A stretch of 64,000 nucleotides of DNA from DATFVA01 sp963832355. GTDB taxonomy: Bacteria; Bacteroidota; Ignavibacteria; Ignavibacteriales; Ignavibacteriaceae. The position numbers and the translations under genes were made by a program. The notes beneath the pieces were generated by a model. It saw nothing but the letters and a program-made list of their open reading frames with translations, had not been told where the DNA came from and did no database searches. Every line of letters begins with the position of its first letter. The stretch's first letter is position 1. Location: positions 186,001-250,000 of the forward strand of contig CAWHTX010000008.1 in NCBI GenBank assembly GCA_963832355.1, given 5' to 3'. This document shows, piece by piece, positions 1-8,972 of the stretch.

Positions 1-547
1 CTGAAAAGAACATTCCCTTAACGAATATTTCAGAAATGATGACGATTGTTCCCAGCATAACGGCAGCATACGTTATAAATTTGGTATCGCGGTTAAGTAT
101 ATGTGAGATTTCGTGTCCTATTACCCCCTGCAATTCGTCACGGTTAAGCTTAGATAATAAACCGGCTGTAACTGCGACAGCACTGTTTTGTGGATCTTTA
201 CCCGTGGCAAAGGCATTAAGAGCAGGACTATCGATTATATAAACCTTCGGCATTGCCGGCAGTCCTGCCGCTATCTTCATTTCTTCAACTACATTAAAAA
301 GCTGCTGATGTACGGCGGGAGTAACCTCCTTAGCCTGGCTGACGGATAGAACCAGAGAACTTCCGGCGGTTACGCTGATGATGGATAAGACCGTCCATAT
401 AATTATGGCTATTGCAATCCCGAATACACCTCCACCGTCGGGTACGAATGTACTTCCAATAAGATACCCCAGAAGGATCAGTGTAATTGCCATTCCGCCG
501 AAGAGAAAAATGGATTTTCTCTGATTAGATCTGATTAATTCCCACAT
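1..547 (-). CDS. htpX: HtpX-like M48 membrane zinc metalloprotease (N-terminal part, cut by window edge)
   Basis: The reading frame starts at an ATG at 547 and runs off the left edge, giving about 182 residues. Seen directly: two hydrophobic segments near residues 14-33 and 42-66, then a soluble stretch ending in the zinc-protease signature HEISH followed by another hydrophobic helix. This is the HtpX arrangement, in which HExxH supplies two zinc ligands and the catalytic glutamate; the third ligand would lie beyond the edge. HtpX-type proteases degrade damaged inner-membrane proteins. It begins 13 nt after the lemA stop, and a lemA-htpX pair is common in bacteria, so co-transcription is likely. 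The family call is secure; only completeness is unknown. Confidence 0.9.
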   Translation of the reverse strand, partial: MWELIRSNQRKSIFLFGGMAITLILLGYLIGSTFVPDGGGVFGIAIAIIIWTVLSIISVTAGSSLVLSVSQAKEVTPAVHQQLFNVVEEMKIAAGLPAMPKVYIIDSPALNAFATGKDPQNSAVAVTAGLLSKLNRDELQGVIGHEISHILNRDTKFITYAAVMLGTIVIISEIFVKGMFFS

Positions 548-560
548 TTAACGTATGAAC

Positions 561-1118
561 CTATGAAAAACTAACTTTTGGAACTTCTTTTTCAGATTTG
601 TCTTCGACTTCGAAGAAGTCCTCTTGTTTGAAATTGAACATTCCCGCTACAATATTCGAGGGGAACATCTGGATCTTATTATTATAAAATAAAACCTGGT
701 CGTTATAGCTCTGCCGTGAAAAAGAGATCTTATTTTCCGTTGAAGTAAGTTCTTCCTGAAGAGCAAGGAAGTTCTGGTTTGCTTTTAAGTCGGGATAATT
801 TTCAACCACGAGGTTAAACTTTCCTATTGCATCCGTTAACCTTGCCTCGGCCTTAGCCTTTTCAGAAACACTCTGCGCGCTTACTGCCTGACTTCTTGCA
901 TTGGTTATATTTTCGAGGGTTGCACGCTCGTGATTCATATATCCTTTGACGGTCTCGATAAGATTCGGGATAAGATCGTGACGACGTTTAAGCTGAACGT
1001 CTATCTGCGACCACGCATTCTTAACCTGGTTCCTTAATCCTATCAGCGAATTATAGTTCGCGATAAAAAACAATACGGCCAGAACCAGCAGTACAATTAC
1101 AATTATTCCTATAACCAT
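561..1118 (-). CDS. lemA: LemA family membrane-anchored protein
   Basis: 185 residues. One N-terminal transmembrane helix (about residues 3-22) is followed by the conserved LemA helical region with NSLIGLRNQVKNAWSQID and RRHDLIPNLIETVKGY. The rest is helical and coiled-coil-like, ending in an acidic tail. LemA proteins are widespread and their biochemical role is not settled; they recur beside HtpX-type proteases. Here the gene lies 10 nt after the zinc-ribbon gene and 13 nt before htpX, all minus strand, so the three probably form one transcript. Length is normal for the family. Confidence 0.93.
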   Translation of the reverse strand: MVIGIIVIVLLVLAVLFFIANYNSLIGLRNQVKNAWSQIDVQLKRRHDLIPNLIETVKGYMNHERATLENITNARSQAVSAQSVSEKAKAEARLTDAIGKFNLVVENYPDLKANQNFLALQEELTSTENKISFSRQSYNDQVLFYNNKIQMFPSNIVAGMFNFKQEDFFEVEDKSEKEVPKVSFS

Positions 1119-1128
1119 TTTAACCTCA

Positions 1129-1524
1129 TTAATTATTTAATTTATGAGCAAACATTTCTTTCAGCAGATTAATGATCTTATCCTGCTTATCAAGTCCTCC
1201 CATCTCCACAACCTGTTCGAGTTCACCTTCATTAAACCAGATTCCATGATCTTTTTTACATTTATCGAGCAGTACTTTGTTCCCTGTACCGCAGTTAACC
1301 TTTTCCATTTTCTTCGAACAGATAGGGCATTTTAGGATCTTTTCACCTGAATTTTTATTTATATTAAATGAATTCAGCAGCTGTGTTTTTTCTTTTGCAT
1401 CTTTAAGCAGCAGCTCCAGCTCTCCGTTATCAAGCCAGATACCATGACAGTTTGTGCAGTAGTCGATCTCTACCTGGTTCAGTTCGAGGATAACCAGCGG
1501 GTTATTGCAAAAAGGACAGTTCAA
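1129..1524 (-). CDS. zf-TFIIB-type double zinc-ribbon protein
   Basis: 131 residues with two zf-TFIIB-like modules. In the first, Cys3, Cys6, Cys23 and Cys26 form a CxxC...CxxC set followed by HGIWLDNGELE. In the second, Cys66, Cys69 and Cys89 are present, but the fourth ligand position is Asp92, followed by the parallel HGIWFNEGELE. The protein is therefore a tandem duplication in which the second ribbon may bind zinc through three cysteines plus Asp92 or His93, or may not bind it. Function is unknown; such proteins are annotated only by the fold. It is the first gene of the likely zinc ribbon-lemA-htpX operon. Confidence 0.8.
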   Translation of the reverse strand: MNCPFCNNPLVILELNQVEIDYCTNCHGIWLDNGELELLLKDAKEKTQLLNSFNINKNSGEKILKCPICSKKMEKVNCGTGNKVLLDKCKKDHGIWFNEGELEQVVEMGGLDKQDKIINLLKEMFAHKLNN

Positions 1525-1595
1525 TCACCAAACTCCTTTAATATAGAACAAACATAGCAAAAAAGTATTTTGAATTCACTAAAATCCCTTCACCT

Positions 1596-4500
1596 TTAAT
1601 TGAGTCTATCAGTATTTTCTGTGGCCTCTGCCGGGTCGGGAATCTGCTGCTTGAAAAGGTCCATTACCTCCCTGCTGAAGCTGATGAGGAAGTCGAGGAG
1701 CTTTTCAGGGGATTCGAAATTGTTCGGGATGGAGAACTTTAGTACTTCTTTCTGCTGATTGAATTTAATTCTGTCTTTGTAGTTATCCATTATGAAACGC
1801 ATAAGCTCAACAAACCTGTATTTGTAGTAATCCTCCTTCTCTCCTTTCGGCAGGATGATAAAGATGTTCTTCCGCTGGATGATTATTCGTTCGAACAGCG
1901 CATAGGAGGCATACAGCTTGAGTGACGCCGCGGCAATGAGTCTCTGAACCAGCAGAGGCAGAGGTCCGAAACGGTCTTTCATTTCTTCTGTGAGTTCTTC
2001 AAGCTCGGAAACCTGACTGATGGAGTAAAGTGAAGTGTAGAAATTCAGCCTGTCCATCTGCTCGGGCATATAATCTTTTGGAATGCCGATATCAAAATAT
2101 GCATCGATGGTGGGCTCTGTTCTTTCTTCCTGCTTAGGCAGACTTTTGAATATTTCTTTGAATTCCTGGTATTTAAGCTCTTCAACAGCTTCGTTGATCA
2201 TTTTTACATACAGATCAAATCCTACTTCGTTGATAAAGCCGGTCTGTTCGGTTCCGAGCAGGTTACCGGCTCCTCTTATCTCAAGATCGCGCATTGAGAT
2301 ATTAAAACCCGCACCTACATCGGTAAATTCTTCGATTGCCTGCAGACGCCTGAGTGCTTTTTTGTTTATGCCGTTGAGAGACGGAACGATGAAATACGCG
2401 TAAGCCTGACGGCTCGACCTCCCTACCCTGCCACGAAGCTGGTGAAGTTCTGCAAGTCCGAAACGATCGGCACGATTGACAATAATCGTATTCACATTCG
2501 GAATATCTATACCCGATTCAATGATCTTTGTTGAAAGCAGAACGTCGTATTCCCTGTTAAGAAATCCATGTATTACATTTTCAAGCTGACTTGCTCTCAT
2601 CTGGCCATGGGCGATTGCGATCTTTATGTCGGGGATGTATTTATTGAGATAACCGGCCAGTTTTTCAATCGACTGGACTCTGTCGTGCACAAAATAAACC
2701 TGTCCGTTTCTCCTCAATTCTGTCATTATCCATTCTTTTATTTTATGAATATCGAAAACCGCAACCTGGGTATAAATAGGCTGCCTGTTGGGAGGAGGTG
2801 TGGCAATAATCGATAGATCGCGTGCACCAAGCAAAGAAAGATTAAGTGTGCGAGGTATCGGGGTTGCTGTTAATGTCAGTGTGTCAACATTAACTTTATA
2901 AGAACGGAGTTTTTCCTTTGCTTTAACACCGAAGCGATGCTCTTCATCGATGATCAACAAACCAAGGTCTTTAAATGCAATATCTTTGGAGAGAAGGCGG
3001 TGCGTACCTATTACCACATCAACTTTACCTTCTTTAAGATTCCCCGCTATCTCTGTCTGCTTCTTTTTTGTCTGGAACCTCGACATTACCTCCACGGATA
3101 CCGGGAACTGCGTAAGCCTGTCCTTAAAAGTATTATAATGCTGTTCTGCGAGAATTGTAGTAGGGACGAGCACTGCAGCCTGTTTCCCGTCCTGCACAGC
3201 TTTAAATGCAGCACGTACCGCGACTTCCGTTTTACCGAACCCGACATCGCCGCATACAAGTCTGTCCATCGGGTTCTCGGCTTCCATATCGGATTTAACT
3301 TCTTCGGTGACCTTTTCCTGGTCGGGTGTATCCTCATAAAGGAATGAAGCCTCAAGCTCTTTCTGCCAGACGGTATCTGAATTAAATGAATAGCCGCTCG
3401 TTGCCTTTCTTTTAGCGTAAAGTTCTATCAGTTCGCGGGCAGCTTCTTTTATTTTCTTCTTTGTTTTGGTCTTTGTGTTTACCCAGTCGACTGTACCGAG
3501 AGTAGAAAGAGTGGGACTAAGATTATCGTTAGATGAATATTTCTTTACGAGAGTAAGGTAATTAAGATTAACATAGACGATCCCGCCTTCAGCGAACTGG
3601 AGCTTCATAGATTCCTGCTCAGCCTCGCCTATACGTATTGTCTCAAGTCCTGCATACCGCCCTATCCCGTAATCCTCATGGACTACATAATCCCCTCTTT
3701 TAATTGAAGCGAATGCTTTCGACTTTGATTTTTTGTATTTCCGCGAAGTTGAGATCTTTGTTCTGTACGGCTTATTGAAGATCTCATAGTCTGTAAGGAT
3801 CAGCAGCTTTTCATCTCTCAGCAGAAATCCTTTCTTTATCGCGAGGGTTTCTATTTTAACCTTTCCTGATTCAATTAAGACTGCCAGTTCCTTTTTGAAT
3901 TCGCTCAGAAGATCTCTCAGGCGTGAGGTCTGCAGTTCATTTTCAGATGTAATTATGATCCGAAAACTTTTCTCCGCATAATCTTTTAAGGTATTAAAGA
4001 GTATCTCGTAGTTGGAATTTATAGAAGGGGACTCGGAGATCCCGGTATCGATCCTTCTGTCTTTTCCTCCCAGCTCTTCCTCAAGCACCCATCTTATTCC
4101 CGGTAAAGTCAGGTATTTCTTATAATCTCCAGAATGATTCTCTTCAACATCAGCAAGTTCTTCAACATCTTCCGGTTCTTCGGGAAAATCATCGACGTAA
4201 GTAGTTTCATCTGGTTCTTCAGTAAGAGGTACTTCGGGGTTAACAGGTTTAAGCTCAGAAAAACAATTAAATCTTTCTGTTTTAAAATTCTTAAGCTCGA
4301 ATGATGAGGCAAGTATAAGGGGATTACTGAGGTATGCGAAAATATCCGTAAAGCCGCCGCCATCGCTGCTGCTTAACGAAGCAGCAAGGGTGACTTCGTT
4401 TATCTGTTCTATTGAACGCTGACTTTCGGGATCGAAATATCTTATTGATTCCAGGAAGTCGCCGTCGAATTCCAGTCGCACCGGATTCTTCTCGCTGTAC

Positions 4501-5045
4501 GACCAGAAGTCGATAATGGCACCTCTCTGCGAATAATCACCCGGTGCTTCCACGAATTTATCTTTCTGGTAGTTAAGAAGATTTAGGTATTCGATCACGT
4601 CATTATATGAAAGATTTCCACCCACCTGGATATGTGTTGTCTGCTCGCTGACCCTTTCTTTTGAGGGAAGTTCGCAGTTAAGAATATTATATGTAGATAA
4701 AAGAATAAACCTTTCGCGCTTAGTAATTTCGGTGAGTGTTTCCTGCAGAGGTTCGGGGCGAAATTCGTTTACCACAAGGAGTTTATCTGAAAGTCCCAGC
4801 ACAGTGAGTTCAACTTTAAGCTCATCGACTGCTTTTGAATCGGGCAGGAGTATAACCAGCTGCTTTTCTTTACTGGAAAGACCGTTTATGAGAAAACTTT
4901 TAGATGAACCGTACAAAGGAGAGATATAAGCAGGCCCGTTTTCTGCGGAACCGGACGTAATTATCCCCTGGATATTTTTGATAACCTTCGTGTCGAGAAA
5001 TTCTTTAACTATGTAATTCATATCTCCGTAATTTACCGCAGCCAT
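1596..5045 (-). CDS. mfd: Transcription-repair coupling factor Mfd
   Basis: 1149 residues, the normal Mfd length. It displaces RNA polymerase stalled at DNA lesions and recruits UvrA. Visible parts in order: an N-terminal UvrB-like region, an acidic linker near residues 270-300, the RNA-polymerase-interacting CarD-like segment (KRGDYVVHEDYGIGRYAGLE), the helicase motor with Walker A (GDVGFGKTEVA), motif II DEEH, motif III TATPIPRTL and motif VI HQLRGRVGRS, then the C-terminal TRCF domain. The start is ambiguous: ATG at 5045 is used here, but the ATG eight codons later has a GGAG just upstream. A perfect 10-bp inverted repeat lies directly upstream. Confidence 0.97.
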   Translation of the reverse strand: MAAVNYGDMNYIVKEFLDTKVIKNIQGIITSGSAENGPAYISPLYGSSKSFLINGLSSKEKQLVILLPDSKAVDELKVELTVLGLSDKLLVVNEFRPEPLQETLTEITKRERFILLSTYNILNCELPSKERVSEQTTHIQVGGNLSYNDVIEYLNLLNYQKDKFVEAPGDYSQRGAIIDFWSYSEKNPVRLEFDGDFLESIRYFDPESQRSIEQINEVTLAASLSSSDGGGFTDIFAYLSNPLILASSFELKNFKTERFNCFSELKPVNPEVPLTEEPDETTYVDDFPEEPEDVEELADVEENHSGDYKKYLTLPGIRWVLEEELGGKDRRIDTGISESPSINSNYEILFNTLKDYAEKSFRIIITSENELQTSRLRDLLSEFKKELAVLIESGKVKIETLAIKKGFLLRDEKLLILTDYEIFNKPYRTKISTSRKYKKSKSKAFASIKRGDYVVHEDYGIGRYAGLETIRIGEAEQESMKLQFAEGGIVYVNLNYLTLVKKYSSNDNLSPTLSTLGTVDWVNTKTKTKKKIKEAARELIELYAKRKATSGYSFNSDTVWQKELEASFLYEDTPDQEKVTEEVKSDMEAENPMDRLVCGDVGFGKTEVAVRAAFKAVQDGKQAAVLVPTTILAEQHYNTFKDRLTQFPVSVEVMSRFQTKKKQTEIAGNLKEGKVDVVIGTHRLLSKDIAFKDLGLLIIDEEHRFGVKAKEKLRSYKVNVDTLTLTATPIPRTLNLSLLGARDLSIIATPPPNRQPIYTQVAVFDIHKIKEWIMTELRRNGQVYFVHDRVQSIEKLAGYLNKYIPDIKIAIAHGQMRASQLENVIHGFLNREYDVLLSTKIIESGIDIPNVNTIIVNRADRFGLAELHQLRGRVGRSSRQAYAYFIVPSLNGINKKALRRLQAIEEFTDVGAGFNISMRDLEIRGAGNLLGTEQTGFINEVGFDLYVKMINEAVEELKYQEFKEIFKSLPKQEERTEPTIDAYFDIGIPKDYMPEQMDRLNFYTSLYSISQVSELEELTEEMKDRFGPLPLLVQRLIAAASLKLYASYALFERIIIQRKNIFIILPKGEKEDYYKYRFVELMRFIMDNYKDRIKFNQQKEVLKFSIPNNFESPEKLLDFLISFSREVMDLFKQQIPDPAEATENTDRLN

Positions 5046-5051
5046 AATCCC

Positions 5052-5081
5052 GGAATATCAGGTCGAAAATTCTGATATTCC
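5052..5081. promoter_or_regulatory. Perfect 10-bp inverted repeat upstream of mfd
   Basis: GGAATATCAG (5052-5061) and CTGATATTCC (5072-5081) are exact reverse complements separated by 10 bp. The element ends 6 nt from the mfd start at 5045, so it would lie in the 5' leader. It could be an operator for a dimeric repressor or an RNA hairpin affecting translation. No T-run follows on either strand, which argues against a terminator. Function is inferred only from symmetry and position. Confidence 0.45.
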
Positions 5082-5242
5082 TGCATACTTCAATTTAAAA
5101 CACCAAAAGGGCTCAAATCTGAACCCGGACAAAAATAATTAAATAAATCGATATTTTATACTTATTAAGTATTGTTTGGTTTCAACTTTAGTATCTGCCG
5201 GTCAAGATTCAATGTCCTGGAGCAGAATGTGATACCAACACC

Positions 5243-7312
5243 TCATTCCAAAAGACTTTTTTTGAATTCCGTTATTTCTCTATTCTGCTCATCTGTAAAC
5301 CTCCACTCCGGAAGTCTTGCATCCATTTCGTTTATTATATAACCGGCATATTTTTTATCTCCCTTTTCGAGATAGTATTGAGAGAGGTTAAGGAACAGAT
5401 GCCGGTAGTTATTGAACAACATGTTTGCAGTTCTGTCGGAATAAACCGAAGGATCATTGAAGCTTCTGTACCTGAATTTATCAAGCAGGTTAACTTTGAG
5501 CTGGTTGTAAACGACAGAATCATTATTTACAGGCAGCAGTCTGCGATTAAATCCTGTAAGGTACAAATGATCAGACATTCCCAGAACATTATCTTCGGCA
5601 ACGGTGATTGAGAAGTAAACTGGCCGGTTCCAGCCGTTATTTTCAAGGAGAGCAATTAATGCTTTATCCTGCGGAATGAGTCCTTTTTTCTTTCCAAAAT
5701 CCCGTCCCACATAATTCATTACCAGTCTGTCAGAGGCACCTTTTTCCATCTTATCATTTCCACTTAGTTCAATCGATACAGCTGAATCGATATAGGAAGG
5801 CCGGAATTTATCCGGGTTGAACACTACTGAATTCTCCGGGAACAATTTATATTTTCTCTGGAGCTGACTGACGTAAAAGTCGGTATTCAGCAGCGGCAGG
5901 TTGACAACCGTGATATCGGGTCTTACTCCTTCTACGGTTTGTAAATACCATAGCGGGTAGGAATCATTATCCCCGTTTGTAAAGAGAATTGCATTCTGGC
6001 CGCATCCTGTAAGGATATTATATCCAAAATCCTCAGGGAAAAAATAGCGGCTGTTATCACATTTATGAAGGTTCGTTATAAAAACGTTAAGCGGCAGCAG
6101 TACAAACCCGAATATCAGCAGAAGAGTAGTCAAAGCTCTTTCTCTTATATGCACTTTGATAAGCAGGTTATATAGTCCGGAAAAAATGACCAAAACCCCG
6201 ATACCGACAAAAAGCAGGAAAATGTAAAAAGAGGTAATAAACAGACGGTCAATTTCTCTTATAATATCGAATCCCTCCCTAATATTCGAATACAAAACCA
6301 GTCCTAATGAATAAAGAATAAAAAGGGAGAAAAGAAGGATCCAGACTTTGAATTTTCGGATAAGTGAATATAAAAATCCCGTTATTCCAAGTATTAATGG
6401 CAGGAATGACAGGTAGAATTGGCTGTATATGGATCCTTCCCCATTCGTTCCCAGGAAATTCCATCCAAAATAACGCAGATACATATGGTTAACCTGGTAA
6501 TCCCAGAAAGGAGCCCTTCGGTCAAAAAGAATAGAAAAGTTCGACTCACCATACCGTTTCATTGTTATCCAGTCGACCAGAGCTCCGAAATTCTGAATGT
6601 TATCCATCGCATATGCCGGGAACATGGGTGAACGGATCAACAGGTATAAATTCAGGGACAATCCAAGGAGATATAAACCAATTGCCGCAAGCCAGAAACT
6701 GACTTTGAACAATTGTTTTCTTAAGGGGAAAAGCAGCAGGATAAGGAAAAAAGGTATAAAAGGAGTATTCAGTCTGTGTGCAGCAAAATCGAGTCCTGTC
6801 AGGAAAGCGGCCAGGTATAGGTAACGTTTTTTTTCATTATCATCTCCGGAAAACCAGATCTTAACGGCACAATATACAAGGAGGCTCGTGAGAAGGAGCC
6901 CCGGGGAATATACCTGTACTGCAGTTGACTCAATCCATATACTGTAAAGAAACGGTGAACAGGCTGCCGTAATAAATGCCGCAGAGATTTTAAGAGTGTC
7001 AGGGATTTCTTTGTTGATATTATCAATTATTGTTAATAGAGAATAATAAAGCAGCACTGCGGCAATTACAGATGAAACTACGCTCACCAGTATCAGCGCT
7101 TTAACCGTGGAGAGAAAAAAGAAAATAATGGTAAATACTTTGCCAAGGAGAATAAATAGGATTGACCCGCCGGGCTCCGGAATTCCGAGACTGAACGCTG
7201 CTGCGGCATAACCTCCGCTGTTCCACCAGCTGATTGAAGGATATGATGTAATGATTAGCGGGATGAGAATTATGAGGGATAAAATCCAGGGCACGAACCG
7301 TTTAACATTCAT
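5243..7312 (-). CDS. DUF2723 (TMEM260-like) polytopic membrane protein, possible glycosyltransferase
   Basis: 689 residues. The N-terminal half has about ten hydrophobic segments and starts with the DUF2723 signature region (SYPSISWWNSGGYAAAAFSL, then GIPEPGGSILFILLGK). The last third is soluble and contains NGDNDSYPLWYLQTVEGVRPD followed by VVNLPLLNT, typical of the family. DUF2723 proteins belong to the GT-C-like fold that includes eukaryotic TMEM260, an O-mannosyltransferase; they are common in Bacteroidota and relatives, but the bacterial substrate is not established. The gene stands alone between mfd and murQ. Confidence 0.85.
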   Translation of the reverse strand: MNVKRFVPWILSLIILIPLIITSYPSISWWNSGGYAAAAFSLGIPEPGGSILFILLGKVFTIIFFFLSTVKALILVSVVSSVIAAVLLYYSLLTIIDNINKEIPDTLKISAAFITAACSPFLYSIWIESTAVQVYSPGLLLTSLLVYCAVKIWFSGDDNEKKRYLYLAAFLTGLDFAAHRLNTPFIPFFLILLLFPLRKQLFKVSFWLAAIGLYLLGLSLNLYLLIRSPMFPAYAMDNIQNFGALVDWITMKRYGESNFSILFDRRAPFWDYQVNHMYLRYFGWNFLGTNGEGSIYSQFYLSFLPLILGITGFLYSLIRKFKVWILLFSLFILYSLGLVLYSNIREGFDIIREIDRLFITSFYIFLLFVGIGVLVIFSGLYNLLIKVHIRERALTTLLLIFGFVLLPLNVFITNLHKCDNSRYFFPEDFGYNILTGCGQNAILFTNGDNDSYPLWYLQTVEGVRPDITVVNLPLLNTDFYVSQLQRKYKLFPENSVVFNPDKFRPSYIDSAVSIELSGNDKMEKGASDRLVMNYVGRDFGKKKGLIPQDKALIALLENNGWNRPVYFSITVAEDNVLGMSDHLYLTGFNRRLLPVNNDSVVYNQLKVNLLDKFRYRSFNDPSVYSDRTANMLFNNYRHLFLNLSQYYLEKGDKKYAGYIINEMDARLPEWRFTDEQNREITEFKKSLLE

Positions 7313-7346
7313 GTTCCCGGTTCCTTATTATTTTGCAGTTAAATAC

Positions 7347-8277
7347 TTATTTAGACCCGACAGCTTTTCTTACGAATCCGTCTGCTTTTTTCAAACGACT
7401 ACGGGCTTCGTCCGCATCAACTTTAGCAAGTATCATCACGAGGGCCGTTTTTACATGGCCTCCGGCTCTGTTAAGATAATCTTCTGCTTCCTCATATGAA
7501 AGTCCCGTAATCGTCATAACAATTCTTTTCGATCGTCTCAACCAGCTTTTTATTTGTCATCTGGAGGTCGATCATCATATTCTCGTAAACCTTACCAAGC
7601 CGTATCATAGAAGCTGTAGTCAGCATATTAAGCACAAGTTTCTGGGCCGTACCGCTTTTCATTCGGGTTGAGCCCATTACAACTTCGGGTCCCACATAAG
7701 GACAGATAGCAACATCAACTTCTTTAATGTTAAACTCACTGCGGGGATTACAGGTAATATAAAGAGTTTTGGCTCCAAGCTGTTTTGCTTTTTTAACTGC
7801 ACCGATTACGTAGGGAGTCCGTCTGCTTGCAGCAATACCGCATACAACATCATTTTGGTTTACACCGGCTTTAACAACATCGGCAGCGCCGTTCTCTTCA
7901 TAATCCTCTGCCCCTTCCTGTGCGCGGAACATTGCCTCCTTCCCTCCTGCAATAAATCCCTGTACAAGTCCGGGATCAGTTCCGAATGTTGGAGGACATT
8001 CAGCCGCATCAATAACTCCAAGTCTCCCGCTGGTACCGGCTCCGAAATATAGTAACCTCCCCCCCGCTTTAAAGGAAGCTACAATTAGCTCTACAGCTTT
8101 TTCAATATAAGGGATTTCTTTTTCTACAGCGGCGGGGACAGACTTATCTTCGTTGTTAATAATTTTCAGGATCTCACCAACAGATGCTATATCAATATTC
8201 ATTGAAGCAGCGTTGCGCGCTTCTGTCTGCAGTGAACTTATCTCATCGAATAATTTCTTCTTATCTGAAGAACTCAT
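7347..8277 (-). CDS. murQ: N-acetylmuramic acid 6-phosphate etherase MurQ, with an internal frameshift
   Basis: MurQ cleaves the lactyl ether of MurNAc-6-P during cell-wall recycling. The frame from 8277 gives the SIS domain with GAGTSGRLGVIDAAECPP and continues to MTNKKLVE, then runs into a stop at 7492. The rest of MurQ (RSKRIVMTITGLSYEEAEDY onwards to 7347) is in the next frame. Dropping one base near 7536 joins them as KLVE-RSKRIVM and gives 309 residues, the family length. The sequence at the join (GAGACGA) is not a long homopolymer. Either the gene is broken or the base is an error. Its ATG overlaps the rsmG stop in an ATGA, indicating translational coupling. Confidence 0.85.
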
Positions 8278-8957
8278 TTATGGAGTTCCAGTAAAACTAA
8301 TTTCTTTCCTTTCTGGTTGCGGACGTTCGTTGGTTTGTAGTATAGCTCAAAGATAGTCGACTTCTTAATATACGACTTATACTTCATCTCAGCCTTCTTG
8401 TATTCGGCATCAAGATCCCCGCCTTTGATCGCTAACAGGTAAGCCTTCTCTTTGATTAAAGGAAGAGAATAGCGGAAAAGAATTATTAAAGGAACAGATG
8501 CACGGCTCACGATGAGATCGAAGCTGTCTTTATACTTCTCGATAAACTCGGGACTTTCAACCCGGTCGTTCTCTGCCATAACGTTGCCGAGTTTCAATTT
8601 ATCGACAAACTCTTTTACGGCATTTATCTTTTTATTGGTTGAATCGACAAGAATGCCCTGTAATTCGGGACGCATGATTGCCAGCGGTATTCCCGGGAAT
8701 CCGCCCCCTGTTCCAATATCCAGAAAATGGGTAGCTTTTTCCGGAACATATTTAGTAATATAAGAGCAGAGGAAAACGTGATTCTCAATTATATTACCAA
8801 TGTCGCGGCGTGAAATCAGATTGACTGACTCATTTTTTTCGGCAACTAACTCAGCAAAATAAGCCAGACGTTCAATTTTCATGATATCGGGAGTGAAAGC
8901 ATTTTCCCAATAAAATGACTGCAATTCTTTGAGGTATTGTTCCTGAACATCCACCAT
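8274..8957 (-). CDS. rsmG: 16S rRNA (guanine527-N7)-methyltransferase RsmG (GidB)
   Basis: 227 residues, normal length. The SAM-binding motif FLDIGTGGGFPGIPLA is at residues 78-93, and NLISRRD near residue 46 matches the family N-terminal signature. RsmG methylates G527 of 16S rRNA. The start is ATG at 8957, with TAGGGA upstream. It lies 15 nt after the mnmG stop and overlaps murQ by 4 nt. The mnmG-rsmG pair (gidA-gidB) is a classic origin-proximal arrangement; here the usual parA-parB neighbours are replaced by murQ. Confidence 0.96.
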   Translation of the reverse strand: MVDVQEQYLKELQSFYWENAFTPDIMKIERLAYFAELVAEKNESVNLISRRDIGNIIENHVFLCSYITKYVPEKATHFLDIGTGGGFPGIPLAIMRPELQGILVDSTNKKINAVKEFVDKLKLGNVMAENDRVESPEFIEKYKDSFDLIVSRASVPLIILFRYSLPLIKEKAYLLAIKGGDLDAEYKKAEMKYKSYIKKSTIFELYYKPTNVRNQKGKKLVLLELHK

Positions 8958-8972
8958 TAGAGTTCCCTATAA

